Shown: positions 42,676 to 51,555, numbered from the stretch's first letter. The stretch: DNA of 52,814 nucleotides from Chloroflexota bacterium (GCA_019239775.1 JAFAZN010000244.1:1-52814), one strand, 5' to 3'. Numbers and translations: made by a program. Notes: generated by a model from the sequence alone, not told the origin.

Positions 42676-43248
42676 ATGACTAGAGCGCTGCGGCCCGTGG
42701 CCGCCTTTGCGCTGGTCGCCTTGCTCAGCGCGGGCTGTTCGCGCGCGGCCGCGGAGACTGCTACCACCAGCAACAGCGGCGCGAACAACTCCGCCACGGC
42801 TCAGACCGACAGCAGCGCTGGCAACAATACCGCCAGCACTCGTCAGCAGGCGGCGAAGTTCGCCGAGTGCATGCGCGCCAACGGCGTCAAGAATTTCCCG
42901 GACCCGGATGCGTCGGGCACGTACACCATCGACGGCATCGCGAACGGCTCGTCGATAGACACCAGCAGCGCGGCCTTCAAGCAGGCCATGACCGCATGTA
43001 AAGACCTGCAGCCAGCGGGATTCGTGGGGCACAAGCGGACCGCCCAGGAGCAGGAGAATGCCGTCAAGTTCGCCCAATGCATCCGCGACAACGGTGTAAA
43101 GGATTTCCCGGACCCAGGCCCGGATGATCCTCTCGTCGACACGGATCGGGTCCCATCCGCCACGGGAAATGGCCTTGCTGCGCTCAACGCCGCGATGCAG
43201 AAGTGCCGCGATTTTGCCGCGAATGCAGGCGTCGTGGCCGCACGGTGA
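42676..43248 (+). CDS. Lipoprotein with duplicated motif, linked to an ABC exporter
   Basis: This 190-residue protein has a lipoprotein signal peptide (ALRPVAAFALVALLSAGC) with the lipobox LSAGC. A Ser/Thr/Asn/Ala-rich linker follows, then two copies of one motif: AAKFAECMRANGVKNFPDPD and AVKFAQCIRDNGVKDFPDPG. Four cysteines are evenly placed (ECM, ACK, QCI, KCR) and could pair. Related small lipoproteins sit upstream of MacA/MacB-like genes in actinobacteria. ATG 42676 has GAGG upstream; ATG 42667 is possible. The stop overlaps the adaptor start (GTGA). Function unknown, probably extracellular. Confidence 0.82.
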   Translation: MTRALRPVAAFALVALLSAGCSRAAAETATTSNSGANNSATAQTDSSAGNNTASTRQQAAKFAECMRANGVKNFPDPDASGTYTIDGIANGSSIDTSSAAFKQAMTACKDLQPAGFVGHKRTAQEQENAVKFAQCIRDNGVKDFPDPGPDDPLVDTDRVPSATGNGLAALNAAMQKCRDFAANAGVVAAR

Positions 43249-44387
43249 AGCGGAAGGAATGGGTGGTGGCCGGAGTCGCCGTGCTGGTCGGCGTAGCCGC
43301 CACCGGTGGCGTGGTGGCCGTATCCAGCGCGAAGCAGGCGACCGCGGCCGCACAGCCGCCGCCGAACACCGCGAGGGTGGAACGCGGGAAGCTCCTGGCC
43401 ATGGTCTCCCTGGACGGAACGCTGACCTACCGAGCGCAATCGGACGGGTCGCCGTACTCGGTGATCAACCAGGCCCTCGGCAGATATACCGAGCTGCCGG
43501 GTGACGGCGATCGGATCGGGTGCGGCGAGGTGTTGTATCGCGTCGACAACACGCCGGTGCTGCTGCTCTGTGGCACGCTGCCGGCCTACCGCGACCTGCA
43601 TTACGGCTACATCGGCAAGGACGTCGAACAGCTCAATCGGAACCTGCACACGCTGGGCTACGACGCCAAAGCCGGCGTCGATGTCTACGATGGCGACCCC
43701 GAGGGCAGCGCGTTCACCTGGATGACGGATCGGGCTCTCAGGGTGCTCCAGCACGACACGGCCGCCAACGTCACCGGAGAGCTGTATCTCGACGACGCGG
43801 TCTTCCTGCCGGAGCCGGTGCGCGTTGCCAAGGTAACCGGCGACGTTGGTGGATCCGCCCAGCCTGGCACACAGGTCCTGCTTGGTGGAGCTGCCCAACC
43901 GGGCACCCAGGTGTTGTTGGCCACATCCGATTCATTGGAGGTGCAAGTGGACCTCGATGCGTCGCAACAGGGTGAGGTGAAACAGGGCGACCCTGCCCAG
44001 ATCACGCTGCCAGGCAACAAATCGGCCACCGGAAAAGTGGACCGGTTAGGGACGGTCGCCCAGGTCCCTACCGGACAAAACGCTACCGCCGGCGCCGCGA
44101 CGATCCCGGCGTATATCGCTCTCGACGACCCAGCTACGGCGGGCGGCCTGGACAAGGCGCCGGTCCAGGTGCAAATCACAACCGACGGAGTGGAGAGCGC
44201 TTTGAGCGTTCCGGTGACCGCGCTCGTCGGGAAATCCGGTGGCGGATACGCGGTGGAGGTCGTGCGCGATGCCAACCGGCGCGAGCTGGTCCCCGTGGAG
44301 CTGGGTCTGTTCGACACCGCAAGCGGACGCGTCCAGGTAGACGGCGATCTCGCGGAAGGCGATCAGGTGGTCGTGCCGTCGTTATGA
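43245..44387 (+). CDS. Efflux adaptor subunit (HlyD/MacA-like) with peptidoglycan-binding domain
   Basis: This 380-residue protein has an N-terminal membrane anchor (WVVAGVAVLVGVAATGGVVA). A PGBD-like segment follows (YIGKDVEQLNRNLHTLGYDA, then FTWMTDRALRVLQ), and then the barrel and membrane-proximal parts of membrane-fusion proteins (LEVQVDLDASQQGEVKQGDP, ALSVPVTALVGKSGGGYAVE, ending VDGDLAEGDQVVVP). The region of residues 203-226 is a tandem duplication (AQPGTQVLL twice). It overlaps the lipoprotein and ABC genes, so the three are coupled. It probably links the ABC exporter to the cell wall. Confidence 0.88.
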   Translation: MKRKEWVVAGVAVLVGVAATGGVVAVSSAKQATAAAQPPPNTARVERGKLLAMVSLDGTLTYRAQSDGSPYSVINQALGRYTELPGDGDRIGCGEVLYRVDNTPVLLLCGTLPAYRDLHYGYIGKDVEQLNRNLHTLGYDAKAGVDVYDGDPEGSAFTWMTDRALRVLQHDTAANVTGELYLDDAVFLPEPVRVAKVTGDVGGSAQPGTQVLLGGAAQPGTQVLLATSDSLEVQVDLDASQQGEVKQGDPAQITLPGNKSATGKVDRLGTVAQVPTGQNATAGAATIPAYIALDDPATAGGLDKAPVQVQITTDGVESALSVPVTALVGKSGGGYAVEVVRDANRRELVPVELGLFDTASGRVQVDGDLAEGDQVVVPSL

Positions 44388-46345
44388 GCAACGACCCGGT
44401 TCTGGAACTGGATGGAATAACCAAGGTCTACGCCGACGACGGTGAGCAGCCGCCGGTGCCCGCCCTCCGAGCGGTGTCCTTTTCCATCTGCCGTGGCGAG
44501 CTGGTCGCCATCGTCGGGCCCTCCGGATCGGGCAAGTCCACGCTGCTGCACGTCATGGGGACTCTGGAGCGGCCGAGCAGCGGCGCGCTCCGGATCGGTG
44601 GGGTCGACGCGGCGCGTCTGAGTGACCGCGAGCTGTCGCTGCTGCGGGCTCGGGAGATCGGCTTCGTGTTCCAGCAGTTTTTCCTGGCCGAACATGCCAC
44701 CGTGCGCGAGAACGTCGCCGACGGGTTGCTCTACGCCGGCGTCCCCGCGGCCGAGCGGTGCAGGCGTGCGGATGAGGCACTCGCACAAGTCGGCCTCGCT
44801 CAACGTGCCAACTTCAAACCCACCAAGCTCTCTGGCGGCGAACGGCAGCGGGTTGCGATCGCCCGGGCTCTCGTCGGGCGTCCATCGATCGTTCTCGCCG
44901 ACGAACCGACCGGCAACCTCGACAGCACCACCGGCGCATCGATCATGGAGCTCATCCGTGAGCTCAACGCCGATGGCTCCACCATCGTCATGATCACGCA
45001 CGACGCGGGCCTCGCCGATCAGCTGCCTCGCCAGATTCGGGTGCTGGACGGCCAGGTGGTCTGGGATACGCGCCCCGTCTCTGTGCCGCGGCACGGTGCT
45101 GGGCCTCAGGCGAGAGCTGTCACGACGCTTGGGGGCGGACGATTACGGCTGCGGGACTCGCTGCGCGTGGCCAGTACCGGGCTGCGCGCTCGGCCGCTGC
45201 GCGCCACCCTGTCCGCGCTCGGCATCGCCATCGGAACGGCAGCCATCGTGGGCGTCCTCGGCTTGTCCGCCTCGTCGCAGGCCGGGTTGCTGGCAGAAAT
45301 CGACCAGTTGGGTACGAACCTTCTGACTGTTGAGGCGGGCCAGAGTCTTGGCGGGCATGCGGCGCAGCTGCCACGGGAAGCGCCGGCGCGCATCACCCAC
45401 CTGGACAACGTCCAGTTGGTCACAGACACGGCCCTGATCAAGGACGCGAAGGTCTATCGCAACCCGATGATCCCAGTGGGCAACAACGGTGGCCTGGAGG
45501 TGCGGGCCACCAGCTTGAACCTGTTGCCCGTGTTGAGCACCGGAGTCGCACGCGGGAGCTGGCTCAACGAGGGCACCGCCCGCGAGCCCGTCGCGGTCCT
45601 CGGATCGGCTGCTGCGCAACGGCTCGGGATCGACCGGGTCTACCCCGATCAGCGGATCTGGCTGGGAAAGCAGTGGTTCAATATCGCGGGGATTCTGGAG
45701 CCCGCGCCGCTGGCGCCCGAAGTTGATAGCAGCGCATTAATCGGTTATCCGGCCGCCCAGAAGTATCTCGCGTATGTCGGCATGGTGCGGGGCCAGGCGG
45801 AGGCCGGCCCGCCGAGCTCCATCTACCTGCGGGCCGCAACCGGTCATGAGGTGGCGGTACAGTCGCTGTTGGCGCAAACGGCGAACCCCGAGGCACCGAA
45901 CGAGGTCAACGTCAGCCGGCCATCCGACCTTCTCACCGCCCGCGCCGCCGCGGCGGGGGCGTTCAACAGCCTGTTTCTCGGGCTCGGAGTGGTGGCATTG
46001 ATCGTCGGCGCCGTTGGTGTAGCCAACATCATGATCATCTCGGTCCTGGAACGCCGCTCCGAGATTGGCCTGCGTCGCGCGCTTGGTGCAACGCAGGGCC
46101 AGATCCGAATGCAGTTTCTGGGTGAGTCGATTTTGCTCGCCCTGATCGGCGGGCTGGTTGGCGTGCTGGCCGGTGCCGCGGCAACCGCCGTGTACGCCAG
46201 TGCGAAGAGTTGGGACGTGGTGATCCCCATCGAGGCCTGGTTGGGCGGCATCGCTTCGGCCATCCTGATCGGCGTGGCCGCCGGGCTGATGCCCGCCGTT
46301 CGAGCCTCTCGGCTACCGCCTACGGTGGCATTGCGCACGGCGTGA
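44384..46345 (+). CDS. MacB-type ABC transporter, ATPase fused to permease
   Basis: This 653-residue protein begins with an ABC ATPase: Walker [20 protein letters not shown]-loop [14 protein letters not shown], signature [16 protein letters not shown], Walker [14 protein letters not shown]. From about residue 265 a MacB/FtsX permease follows, with helix 1 ([20 protein letters not shown]), a large extracytoplasmic domain, and three C-terminal helices, including the motif [20 protein letters not shown]. Fused ATPase-permease is the MacB layout. With the adaptor and lipoprotein it forms an exporter of peptides, antibiotics or lipoproteins, probably induced by the divergent two-component system. 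Confidence 0.93.
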   Translation: MSNDPVLELDGITKVYADDGEQPPVPALRAVSFSICRGELVAIVGPSGSGKSTLLHVMGTLERPSSGALRIGGVDAARLSDRELSLLRAREIGFVFQQFFLAEHATVRENVADGLLYAGVPAAERCRRADEALAQVGLAQRANFKPTKLSGGERQRVAIARALVGRPSIVLADEPTGNLDSTTGASIMELIRELNADGSTIVMITHDAGLADQLPRQIRVLDGQVVWDTRPVSVPRHGAGPQARAVTTLGGGRLRLRDSLRVASTGLRARPLRATLSALGIAIGTAAIVGVLGLSASSQAGLLAEIDQLGTNLLTVEAGQSLGGHAAQLPREAPARITHLDNVQLVTDTALIKDAKVYRNPMIPVGNNGGLEVRATSLNLLPVLSTGVARGSWLNEGTAREPVAVLGSAAAQRLGIDRVYPDQRIWLGKQWFNIAGILEPAPLAPEVDSSALIGYPAAQKYLAYVGMVRGQAEAGPPSSIYLRAATGHEVAVQSLLAQTANPEAPNEVNVSRPSDLLTARAAAAGAFNSLFLGLGVVALIVGAVGVANIMIISVLERRSEIGLRRALGATQGQIRMQFLGESILLALIGGLVGVLAGAAATAVYASAKSWDVVIPIEAWLGGIASAILIGVAAGLMPAVRASRLPPTVALRTA

Positions 46346-46363
46346 GGCGCCGCAGGCCGTGGC

Positions 46364-47278
46364 CTAGCTGGACCAATCGAGCGCGCGCCGGAGACTGCCG
46401 CCGAGTAGCCACTCTTTTTCGCTGTCGGTGAGCTCCGTCGAATCAAGAATGTAGTAGAGGCATTGCGCCCAAGAATTGCCATTCTGATCGCGCGCGACGG
46501 TGTAGTCGCTGGCCCACATGATGCGCTCGACACCGAATGCATCGATCACTTTGCGCAGCAACGGCATCAGGTCACGATAGGGATACTCTTCCTCGGATAG
46601 CAGTCCGGGCGCATGGCACCACTTGATCGCAATGTTCGCGTAGCGCGCCAGCTCGCATACGCGACCCAATTCGGCCACCCGTTCGGAAAGAGTTGGCGTC
46701 AACGACGTGGCCATGGTCACCGGCAGCTCGCCCATGCGAAGCGGTGCAACGCCAACGCCGCAATGGTCCACGATAAATTGCAGTTTCGGGAATTTTTTCA
46801 CATAGGGTTCCAGCAAGTGGGCGCGCCCTGGAACCCACGCGAAGACCGGCACCCGGTGCCGCTCTGCCGCCGCGAACAACGCGTCGTACTCCCCTCGCTC
46901 CAGCCGGGCCACTTCGCCGGTTTGTGGCACGGGGACGATGCGTATGCTGTGCGCGCCCGGGTGAGAGTGCACTTCTGAGAGGATTCGATCGAGCTCCGGA
47001 TCCCGACTGTCAACGCGGACGTGATAAATGAACCGATCCGGATGCAGCTGCACAGCGCGCTCCGAGAACGGGTAGGTCGTGCGAACGGCACCGTTGGGCA
47101 GCTCTTCCCCCACCGGCAACATCTTCGGGCTGAACCCCTGCGCCTCGCCAATGAGCACCTTGTCAATGCCAACCGCGTCCATGGCTTGAACGCCGGTCGC
47201 GAGCACCTCGTCGTGTGGAGCGGTTTTCCAGTCTGGCGTGAGTTGATTCAGATGGACCTGGGCGTCGATGATTTCCAT
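46364..47278 (-). CDS. Amidohydrolase-2 family metal-dependent hydrolase (ACMSD-like fold)
   Basis: This 304-residue TIM-barrel protein has the metal motif IIDAQVHLNQL at the start (a DxQxH variant of DxHxH). The central ligand is in LQFIVDHCGVG and the C-terminal Asp in RIMWASDYTVARD. Family members hydrolyse lactones or decarboxylate unsaturated acids in aromatic catabolism. It is the last gene of the minus-strand SDR-AhpD-like-amidohydrolase run, 4 bases after its neighbour. Confidence 0.88.
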   Translation of the reverse strand: MEIIDAQVHLNQLTPDWKTAPHDEVLATGVQAMDAVGIDKVLIGEAQGFSPKMLPVGEELPNGAVRTTYPFSERAVQLHPDRFIYHVRVDSRDPELDRILSEVHSHPGAHSIRIVPVPQTGEVARLERGEYDALFAAAERHRVPVFAWVPGRAHLLEPYVKKFPKLQFIVDHCGVGVAPLRMGELPVTMATSLTPTLSERVAELGRVCELARYANIAIKWCHAPGLLSEEEYPYRDLMPLLRKVIDAFGVERIMWASDYTVARDQNGNSWAQCLYYILDSTELTDSEKEWLLGGSLRRALDWSS

Positions 47279-47282
47279 TGTC

Positions 47283-48176
47283 TCAGTCCAGGATTCCGTC
47301 TAAGGCATCGTGCGCCGCATAGAGGCCTTCGAAATTCGTGAAGTAGTAGGCGCTGCACGTTATGCCTTTCACGATCCACTCCGGCGTAATGTTCCACGCC
47401 TTCGCCAGGAGTGCAGCTTCGCGCAAGCCGTCACGATTGCCAGTAATCGTGTGGTGTCGCAGCAGCATATACGGTACGACCTGCTTGGGCAGCGTCTTGA
47501 TCGCAACCTCCCACTTCGCGCGATTCACTTTGACGAATTCCGGGTCGTACTTCATCGCCCACATGACCGAGTTCGGCACGTATCCGACTGTTCGTTCATA
47601 CCAGGCCGTCAAGTTGCTCTTGTCGGGGTCGGTCAACTTTCGCGTTGACAGGTCCAGACCGCATTTGAACGCCTCCGCATCTGGTGCCCAGCCTTGCGGC
47701 CACACGAGCGCGTCGTAGTCACTGGGCAGCGCCGGCGGATCGCCCCACACTGGCAGCATATCGCCGACAGCGTGATAGGTATGGCCGAGCCCGCGCATAC
47801 CGCCATACAGCTGTGTGAAGATCACGAGCTCCATCAGCTGCGCGCGGGTCGCTCCGTTCCGCCGCAGGTTGTCGGATTCATTGCGAATGCCGGTCTCCCA
47901 GCCAAGCATCGTGTAGCTGTGGATGTTCTGGACGGCGAGCAGCACCACCGCGACTCGATTTGGCTGGCCGAACATGCCGATACCCCATCGCGCACGCTTC
48001 CAGTAGTCGGGTGCGTAGTCGAGCATCAGCGCTTCGGCATACACGTTGTAAAGCGGCCGACGGTCGCGCCAGAGGTAGATGAGCCGCGCGTCGCGTTCGT
48101 CGTCCGACACCGTATCGAGATCCTCGAAGTCGATTGGAGGAGGGGTACGTTCAGGCATGGGCTTGGTTGCGATCAT
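47283..48176 (-). CDS. AhpD/carboxymuconolactone decarboxylase-like protein
   Basis: This protein of about 297 residues has one recognisable core, WETGIRNESDNLRRNGATRA then QLMELVIFTQLYGGMRGLGH, which follows the helical CMD/AhpD pattern. The CxxC of peroxidase-type members is absent, so a decarboxylase-like, isomerase or unknown role is more likely. A second similar helical segment near LLRHHTITGNRDGLREAALL may be a divergent repeat. ATG 48176 and ATG 48158 are both possible starts. It lies between the SDR and amidohydrolase genes. Confidence 0.62.
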   Translation of the reverse strand: MIATKPMPERTPPPIDFEDLDTVSDDERDARLIYLWRDRRPLYNVYAEALMLDYAPDYWKRARWGIGMFGQPNRVAVVLLAVQNIHSYTMLGWETGIRNESDNLRRNGATRAQLMELVIFTQLYGGMRGLGHTYHAVGDMLPVWGDPPALPSDYDALVWPQGWAPDAEAFKCGLDLSTRKLTDPDKSNLTAWYERTVGYVPNSVMWAMKYDPEFVKVNRAKWEVAIKTLPKQVVPYMLLRHHTITGNRDGLREAALLAKAWNITPEWIVKGITCSAYYFTNFEGLYAAHDALDGILD

Positions 48177-48212
48177 ATAGGATCTGCCCGCCGGGCGCGG
48201 CGGCGCCCGCGT

Positions 48213-49112
48213 CTACGAGGTTCTCGCCTGTGCGTCGGGAGTCCAGGTGATCGCCTGATCCGGGCGTTGCAATGAGCGCTCGAGATTGGTACGCACTTGC
48301 AGGTAGGTTGCGTTGTAGTCCGCCACGCCCTCGGTGAATACCGGACCAACGACGAGCCGCAGCGGGCGCTGGCCGGCCGGCATGTCCACGAGCCCTTTGA
48401 CCGCGTCGGCGACCTCCTGCGGATCCGGCGGCGTGTAGTCCGGCGCGGGTTCGACCGGCGCCGCATCACTCGGAGGCAGCGCGGCCGCGTACTCAGAAAC
48501 AATCGCCGATCTCACGGGATCGACGCCCTTCCACGTCGCTGGCGTAGGGAACGAGCCCGGCTCAAGGATGACCACGTCGATGCCGAATGGCCGCAGCTGA
48601 TAATGCAGACTTTCGGCGAATCCCTCGGCCGCCCATTTGGTGGCCGGGTACAGCCCGCCGATGCTGGGCAAGACGCGTCCCAGCGTACTGGTAATCCAGA
48701 TGATCAGTCCGGAGTGCTGGCGGCGCATCGTCGGCAGTACGGCATTGTTGACGCGCATCGGGCCCACCACGTTCACGCTGAGCAGGTCCAGCATCTGTTC
48801 GCTCGTGTACGCCTCGAGCGGTCCGAAGGAGCTGATCGCCGCGTTATTCACCACGACGTCGATGCTCTTGCCGTCCGCGAGGATGCGATCGACGGCGCGC
48901 TTGACGGATTCGTCGGAACTGACATCCAGTTCCAGGGTTTCTAGCGCGACAGTGTGGGTGCGCGCCCAATCGCGCTGATCTTGCGCGGCACCTGCGTTTC
49001 GCCCATCCATCTGGCGCATTGAGGCGTAGACGTGGTGGCCGTGCGACGCGAGGGTCCTGGCGATGAGGATGCCGAAGCCGCTGCTGCAGCCCGTAATCAG
49101 CGCCGTGCTCAT
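48213..49112 (-). CDS. Short-chain dehydrogenase/reductase (classical SDR)
   Basis: This 299-residue NAD(P)-dependent oxidoreductase has the cofactor motif LITGCSSGFGILIARTL, the structural motif VVNNAAISSFG, catalytic Ser in ITSTLGR, and YPATK (YxxxK). The C-terminal extension is longer than in minimal SDRs. A -10 TATGAT ends 7 bases before ATG 49112, so the start is probably leaderless; upstream in-frame sequence is the repeat region, not coding. It heads the minus-strand catabolic run. Confidence 0.93.
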   Translation of the reverse strand: MSTALITGCSSGFGILIARTLASHGHHVYASMRQMDGRNAGAAQDQRDWARTHTVALETLELDVSSDESVKRAVDRILADGKSIDVVVNNAAISSFGPLEAYTSEQMLDLLSVNVVGPMRVNNAVLPTMRRQHSGLIIWITSTLGRVLPSIGGLYPATKWAAEGFAESLHYQLRPFGIDVVILEPGSFPTPATWKGVDPVRSAIVSEYAAALPPSDAAPVEPAPDYTPPDPQEVADAVKGLVDMPAGQRPLRLVVGPVFTEGVADYNATYLQVRTNLERSLQRPDQAITWTPDAQARTS

Positions 49113-49119
49113 ATCGAGG

Positions 49120-49125
49120 ATCATA
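49120..49125 (-). promoter_or_regulatory. -10 box of leaderless promoter for the SDR gene
   Basis: TATGAT on the minus strand ends 7 bases before ATG 49112; no ribosome-binding site is present. Confidence 0.5.
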
Positions 49126-49200
49126 TATGGCGCCGCCGCCGCTGCCAGCGCCACCTGTGGCTGCTCCTGCCACCGCCGCTGCTCGCGCCTGCCGGTGCTC

Positions 49201-49254
49201 CTGGTGCCGTTGCTGCCGCTGGTGCCGTTGCTGCCGCTGGTGCTGCTGCCGCGC
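49201..49254 (+). repeat. Three 18-bp tandem repeats, CTGGTGCCGTTGCTGCCG type
   Basis: Copies at 49201-49218 and 49219-49236 are identical; the third (49237-49254) is degenerate. They lie in the gap between the SDR and MetE-like operons. One plus-strand frame reads an Ala/Gly/Val repeat here (AGAVAAAGAVAAAG) but stops at 49271. Confidence 0.8.
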
Positions 49255-49273
49255 GAGCACATGGCGGGTGAAT

Positions 49274-49399
49274 TTGGCCCGTCACGTGAAACAATTGGCC
49301 CGTCACGTGAAACAATTGGCCCGTAACGCCGCGCGATTGGCTCGTCACGCCGCGCGATTGGACCGTCACGTGAAACAATTGGCCCGTCACGCGAAGCGC
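49274..49399 (+). repeat. Six 21-bp tandem repeats, TTGGCCCGTCACGTGAAACAA type
   Basis: TTGG starts at 49274, 49295, 49316, 49337, 49358 and 49379, exactly 21 bases apart. Units 1, 2 and 5 carry CGTCACGTGAAAC, units 3 and 4 CGCCGCGCGA and unit 6 CGCGAAGCG. The CACGTG core in units 1, 2 and 5 is palindromic. The period is two helical turns, so every unit faces the same side of the DNA. The array ends 28 bases before the ATG at 49428. The whole 315-base gap 49113-49427 otherwise holds only the SDR promoter, the 18-bp repeats and an AAAGGATAGG ribosome-binding site. Confidence 0.9.
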
Positions 49400-49427
49400 A
49401 CCAGGCGCAAGAAAGGATAGGCACGGC

Positions 49428-50432
49428 ATGGCCAACGTACATTTCGTCGGCAGCGTTGCCCTCGATACCCCAGAGGAAGTCTTTGCCGCCATCGGCGAGC
49501 ACTGTGGTCCGTATCTGAAGCGCGTTCCCGACGGCGAGCCGCACGGCAGGCGGCTATGGATCAGCTGGCAGATACCCGTTCTTCGGGCGAACCCCTTGCT
49601 GGCACAGGTCGGGCAGGGGCAGGTACCGCTCAAGCTGGCCGATGGCGTCGAGCCAAAGGCCATCCACTTTGGCGAGCTCGGGTATGCGCGCGAAGCGCGT
49701 CCCGGTTACGAAGATTTTCTCAAAGCCAGAGGCGCGGGGCAGATTCCGTCAGGCGTAAAGTTCCAGGTGGCGCTGCCTACTCCGTGGGCGGTGATCATGC
49801 CGTTCGTGCAGCAGCCCGATGCCCAGCAGGTGTACCCGGCGTACGAAGCTGCCATGCTTCGGGAGGTGCAGCGGGTGTGCGATTGGATTCCGCACAAGGA
49901 CCTCGCGGTCCAATGGGACGTGTGCATCGAAATGGTCCAGTGGGACGGGCGCAGGGAGAGTTCTCCGCCGTTTCCGGGGATGGAGCAGGTGTTCTCAGAG
50001 ACCTTCGGACGGCTCGGTGGGGCAGTGCCGAATGATGTGGAACTCGGGTTCCACCTGTGTTATGGAGATTATGACGGTCGTCACTTCGTCGAGCCGGAAG
50101 ATGCGACCAAGATGGTCGAAATGGCCAACTTGATTGCGCGCAGCGTGCCGCGGTCCATCACGTGGCTCCACATGCCCGTGCCGATCGAGCGGACCGATGA
50201 CGCCTTTTACGCGCCGCTGCGGGAACTCCAACTCAACCCTGAGACGGAGCTCTACCTTGGACTGGTGCACGCCCAGGACGGCGTGGATGGCACGCTCGAG
50301 CGCGTGGCTGCCGCACGCAAGTACGTTGAGAATTTCGGTATCGCGTCAGAGTGCGGCATCTCGCGCGCACGCGATCGCGATCTCGCGATGCAATTCATCA
50401 AGACCTACGCCGGTGCCGCCGCCGCTTCCTGA
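49428..50432 (+). CDS. MetE/UROD-superfamily TIM-barrel protein, function unknown
   Basis: This 334-residue protein begins VHFVGSVALDTPEEVFAAIG. It has VPDGEPHGRRLWISWQ, LAVQWDVCIEMVQWDG, LGFHLCYGDYDGRH and a late FGIASECGISRARD with a conserved-looking Cys. These match the barrel of cobalamin-independent methionine synthase and uroporphyrinogen decarboxylase relatives, but it is much shorter than MetE. The HxC (HLCYGD) and late Cys could bind zinc. It may move methyl groups or decarboxylate; this is open. A good AAAGGATAGG site precedes it, and it opens the plus-strand run. Confidence 0.65.
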   Translation: MANVHFVGSVALDTPEEVFAAIGEHCGPYLKRVPDGEPHGRRLWISWQIPVLRANPLLAQVGQGQVPLKLADGVEPKAIHFGELGYAREARPGYEDFLKARGAGQIPSGVKFQVALPTPWAVIMPFVQQPDAQQVYPAYEAAMLREVQRVCDWIPHKDLAVQWDVCIEMVQWDGRRESSPPFPGMEQVFSETFGRLGGAVPNDVELGFHLCYGDYDGRHFVEPEDATKMVEMANLIARSVPRSITWLHMPVPIERTDDAFYAPLRELQLNPETELYLGLVHAQDGVDGTLERVAAARKYVENFGIASECGISRARDRDLAMQFIKTYAGAAAAS

Positions 50433-50526
50433 GCGGCGAGCGGCAGGGGGGCAGTATGCGGTAGGAGCGGTGATCCGATCGACCCTGCGTGGCGTGCCTC
50501 GTGGCATCACGGAAGGAGTCGCGGAT

Positions 50527-50577
50527 ATGGCAGCCACTACTGTCGCCGTTGGTCTGTCCGTTGAACCGCTGAACTAA
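50527..50577 (+). other. 16-codon mini-ORF with strong ribosome-binding site
   Basis: GGAAGGAG stands 8 bases before ATG 50527, and the frame MAATTVAVGLSVEPLN stops with TAA at 50575-50577. It is in the 181-base gap before the FAH gene. It could be a leader peptide or the stump of a deleted gene. Confidence 0.35.
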
Positions 50578-50613
50578 ACCGACAGGCGGCGAATACCATC
50601 TGCTTTTGACAGC

Positions 50614-51555
50614 ATGAAACTGGTGGTTTTCAACGAAGGGCGTCCAGGCGTCTGGACCGAGCGCGGCATCGTCGACGTCAGCAAACTGGTCCTGCCGTTG
50701 GGCGGGCACGACGGGATGCGCGCTATCATCGAGCGCTTCGATGAGCTCGAGCCGCGGCTCACGGCGATGGCGAACGAGTCGGTGGCGCTTCCGCTCGAGT
50801 CGGTCATCCTGAAGGCACCCGTGCCGCGCGCCAAGGTCCTGGCGATGGGCGGCAACTACCGCGAGAACGGGCACCGCGAGCCATCACCGATGTGGGGCTT
50901 CCTCAAATCCACCGACTCGATCGTCGGCAATGGAGCGACAGTTGTCCTGCCGGAGGTGGATGCGAACATTTTCCACCACGAAGCCGAACTGGTGGTTGTG
51001 TTTGGCAAAGCCGGGGACCACATTCCCGAGGCGCAGGCCATGGAGCACGTGTTCGGGTTCACCTGCGGCGTCGACGTTTCGGCGCGCATGCCGCCGCCGC
51101 CCGGTGGAGGTGGTGGCATCGACCGCACGCGCATGCCGCTGGCCGCTCACAAGTCGTATAACGGGTTTTCGCCGCTAGGCCCCTGTGTTACCACCAGGGA
51201 CGCCATCGGCGATCCGGAGAATCTGGATGTGAGGTTGTGGGTAACCGGCGAGCTCCGTCCCAATTACAACACGAGTGATCTCGCGCACAGTATTGCCGAG
51301 TCCATCGCTTGGGCGACGGCGCTGACTCCGGTGCAGCCGGGAGATGTCCTGTTCATGGGTACAAACCACCAGGGGCTTGGCGCGCTCCAGGACGGCGATC
51401 ACGTCGAGATGGAGATCACCAATATCGGTCGGCTTTCGTTCAACGTGGTGGACCCACTCGAGCGGCGCTGGCCCCGCGGGGTGGACGAAGTGACCGCAGC
51501 CGACATCCGCAACAATAGTGGTGGACCTGGTTCGAAGTCGCGGCCGCTGGCCTGA
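50614..51555 (+). CDS. Fumarylacetoacetate hydrolase-family protein
   Basis: This 313-residue protein has the FAH C-terminal catalytic domain: AKVLAMGGNYRENGHR, the metal Glu pair in NIFHHEAELVVVFGKAG, the metal Asp in FTCGVDVSARM, and the late motif PVQPGDVLFMGTNHQGLGAL. Members hydrolyse C-C bonds in acylpyruvates or hydrate and decarboxylate ring-cleavage products. An insertion PPPPGGGGGIDRTRM follows the metal Asp. It lies between the two MetE-like genes on the plus strand and probably acts late in the pathway. Confidence 0.91.
   Translation: MKLVVFNEGRPGVWTERGIVDVSKLVLPLGGHDGMRAIIERFDELEPRLTAMANESVALPLESVILKAPVPRAKVLAMGGNYRENGHREPSPMWGFLKSTDSIVGNGATVVLPEVDANIFHHEAELVVVFGKAGDHIPEAQAMEHVFGFTCGVDVSARMPPPPGGGGGIDRTRMPLAAHKSYNGFSPLGPCVTTRDAIGDPENLDVRLWVTGELRPNYNTSDLAHSIAESIAWATALTPVQPGDVLFMGTNHQGLGALQDGDHVEMEITNIGRLSFNVVDPLERRWPRGVDEVTAADIRNNSGGPGSKSRPLA

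Noticed and set aside
42577..43353. Long N-terminal extension of the response regulator
   Set aside because: It is antisense to the lipoprotein gene; the receiver domain starts at about 42576.
49274..49399. 21-bp repeats as a CRISPR array
   Set aside because: Units are contiguous with no spacers, and no cas gene is present.
49127..49420. Plus-strand 97-codon frame through the repeats as a real heptad-repeat protein
   Set aside because: Its first half is Cys/Trp/Arg-rich translation of the CTG-type repeats and it overlaps the SDR promoter. I keep it only as an alternative in the repeat finding.
49113..49544. N-terminal extension of the SDR through the repeat region
   Set aside because: The SDR fold begins at MSTALITGCSSGFG (49112); the extension is repeat translation and overlaps the divergent gene.
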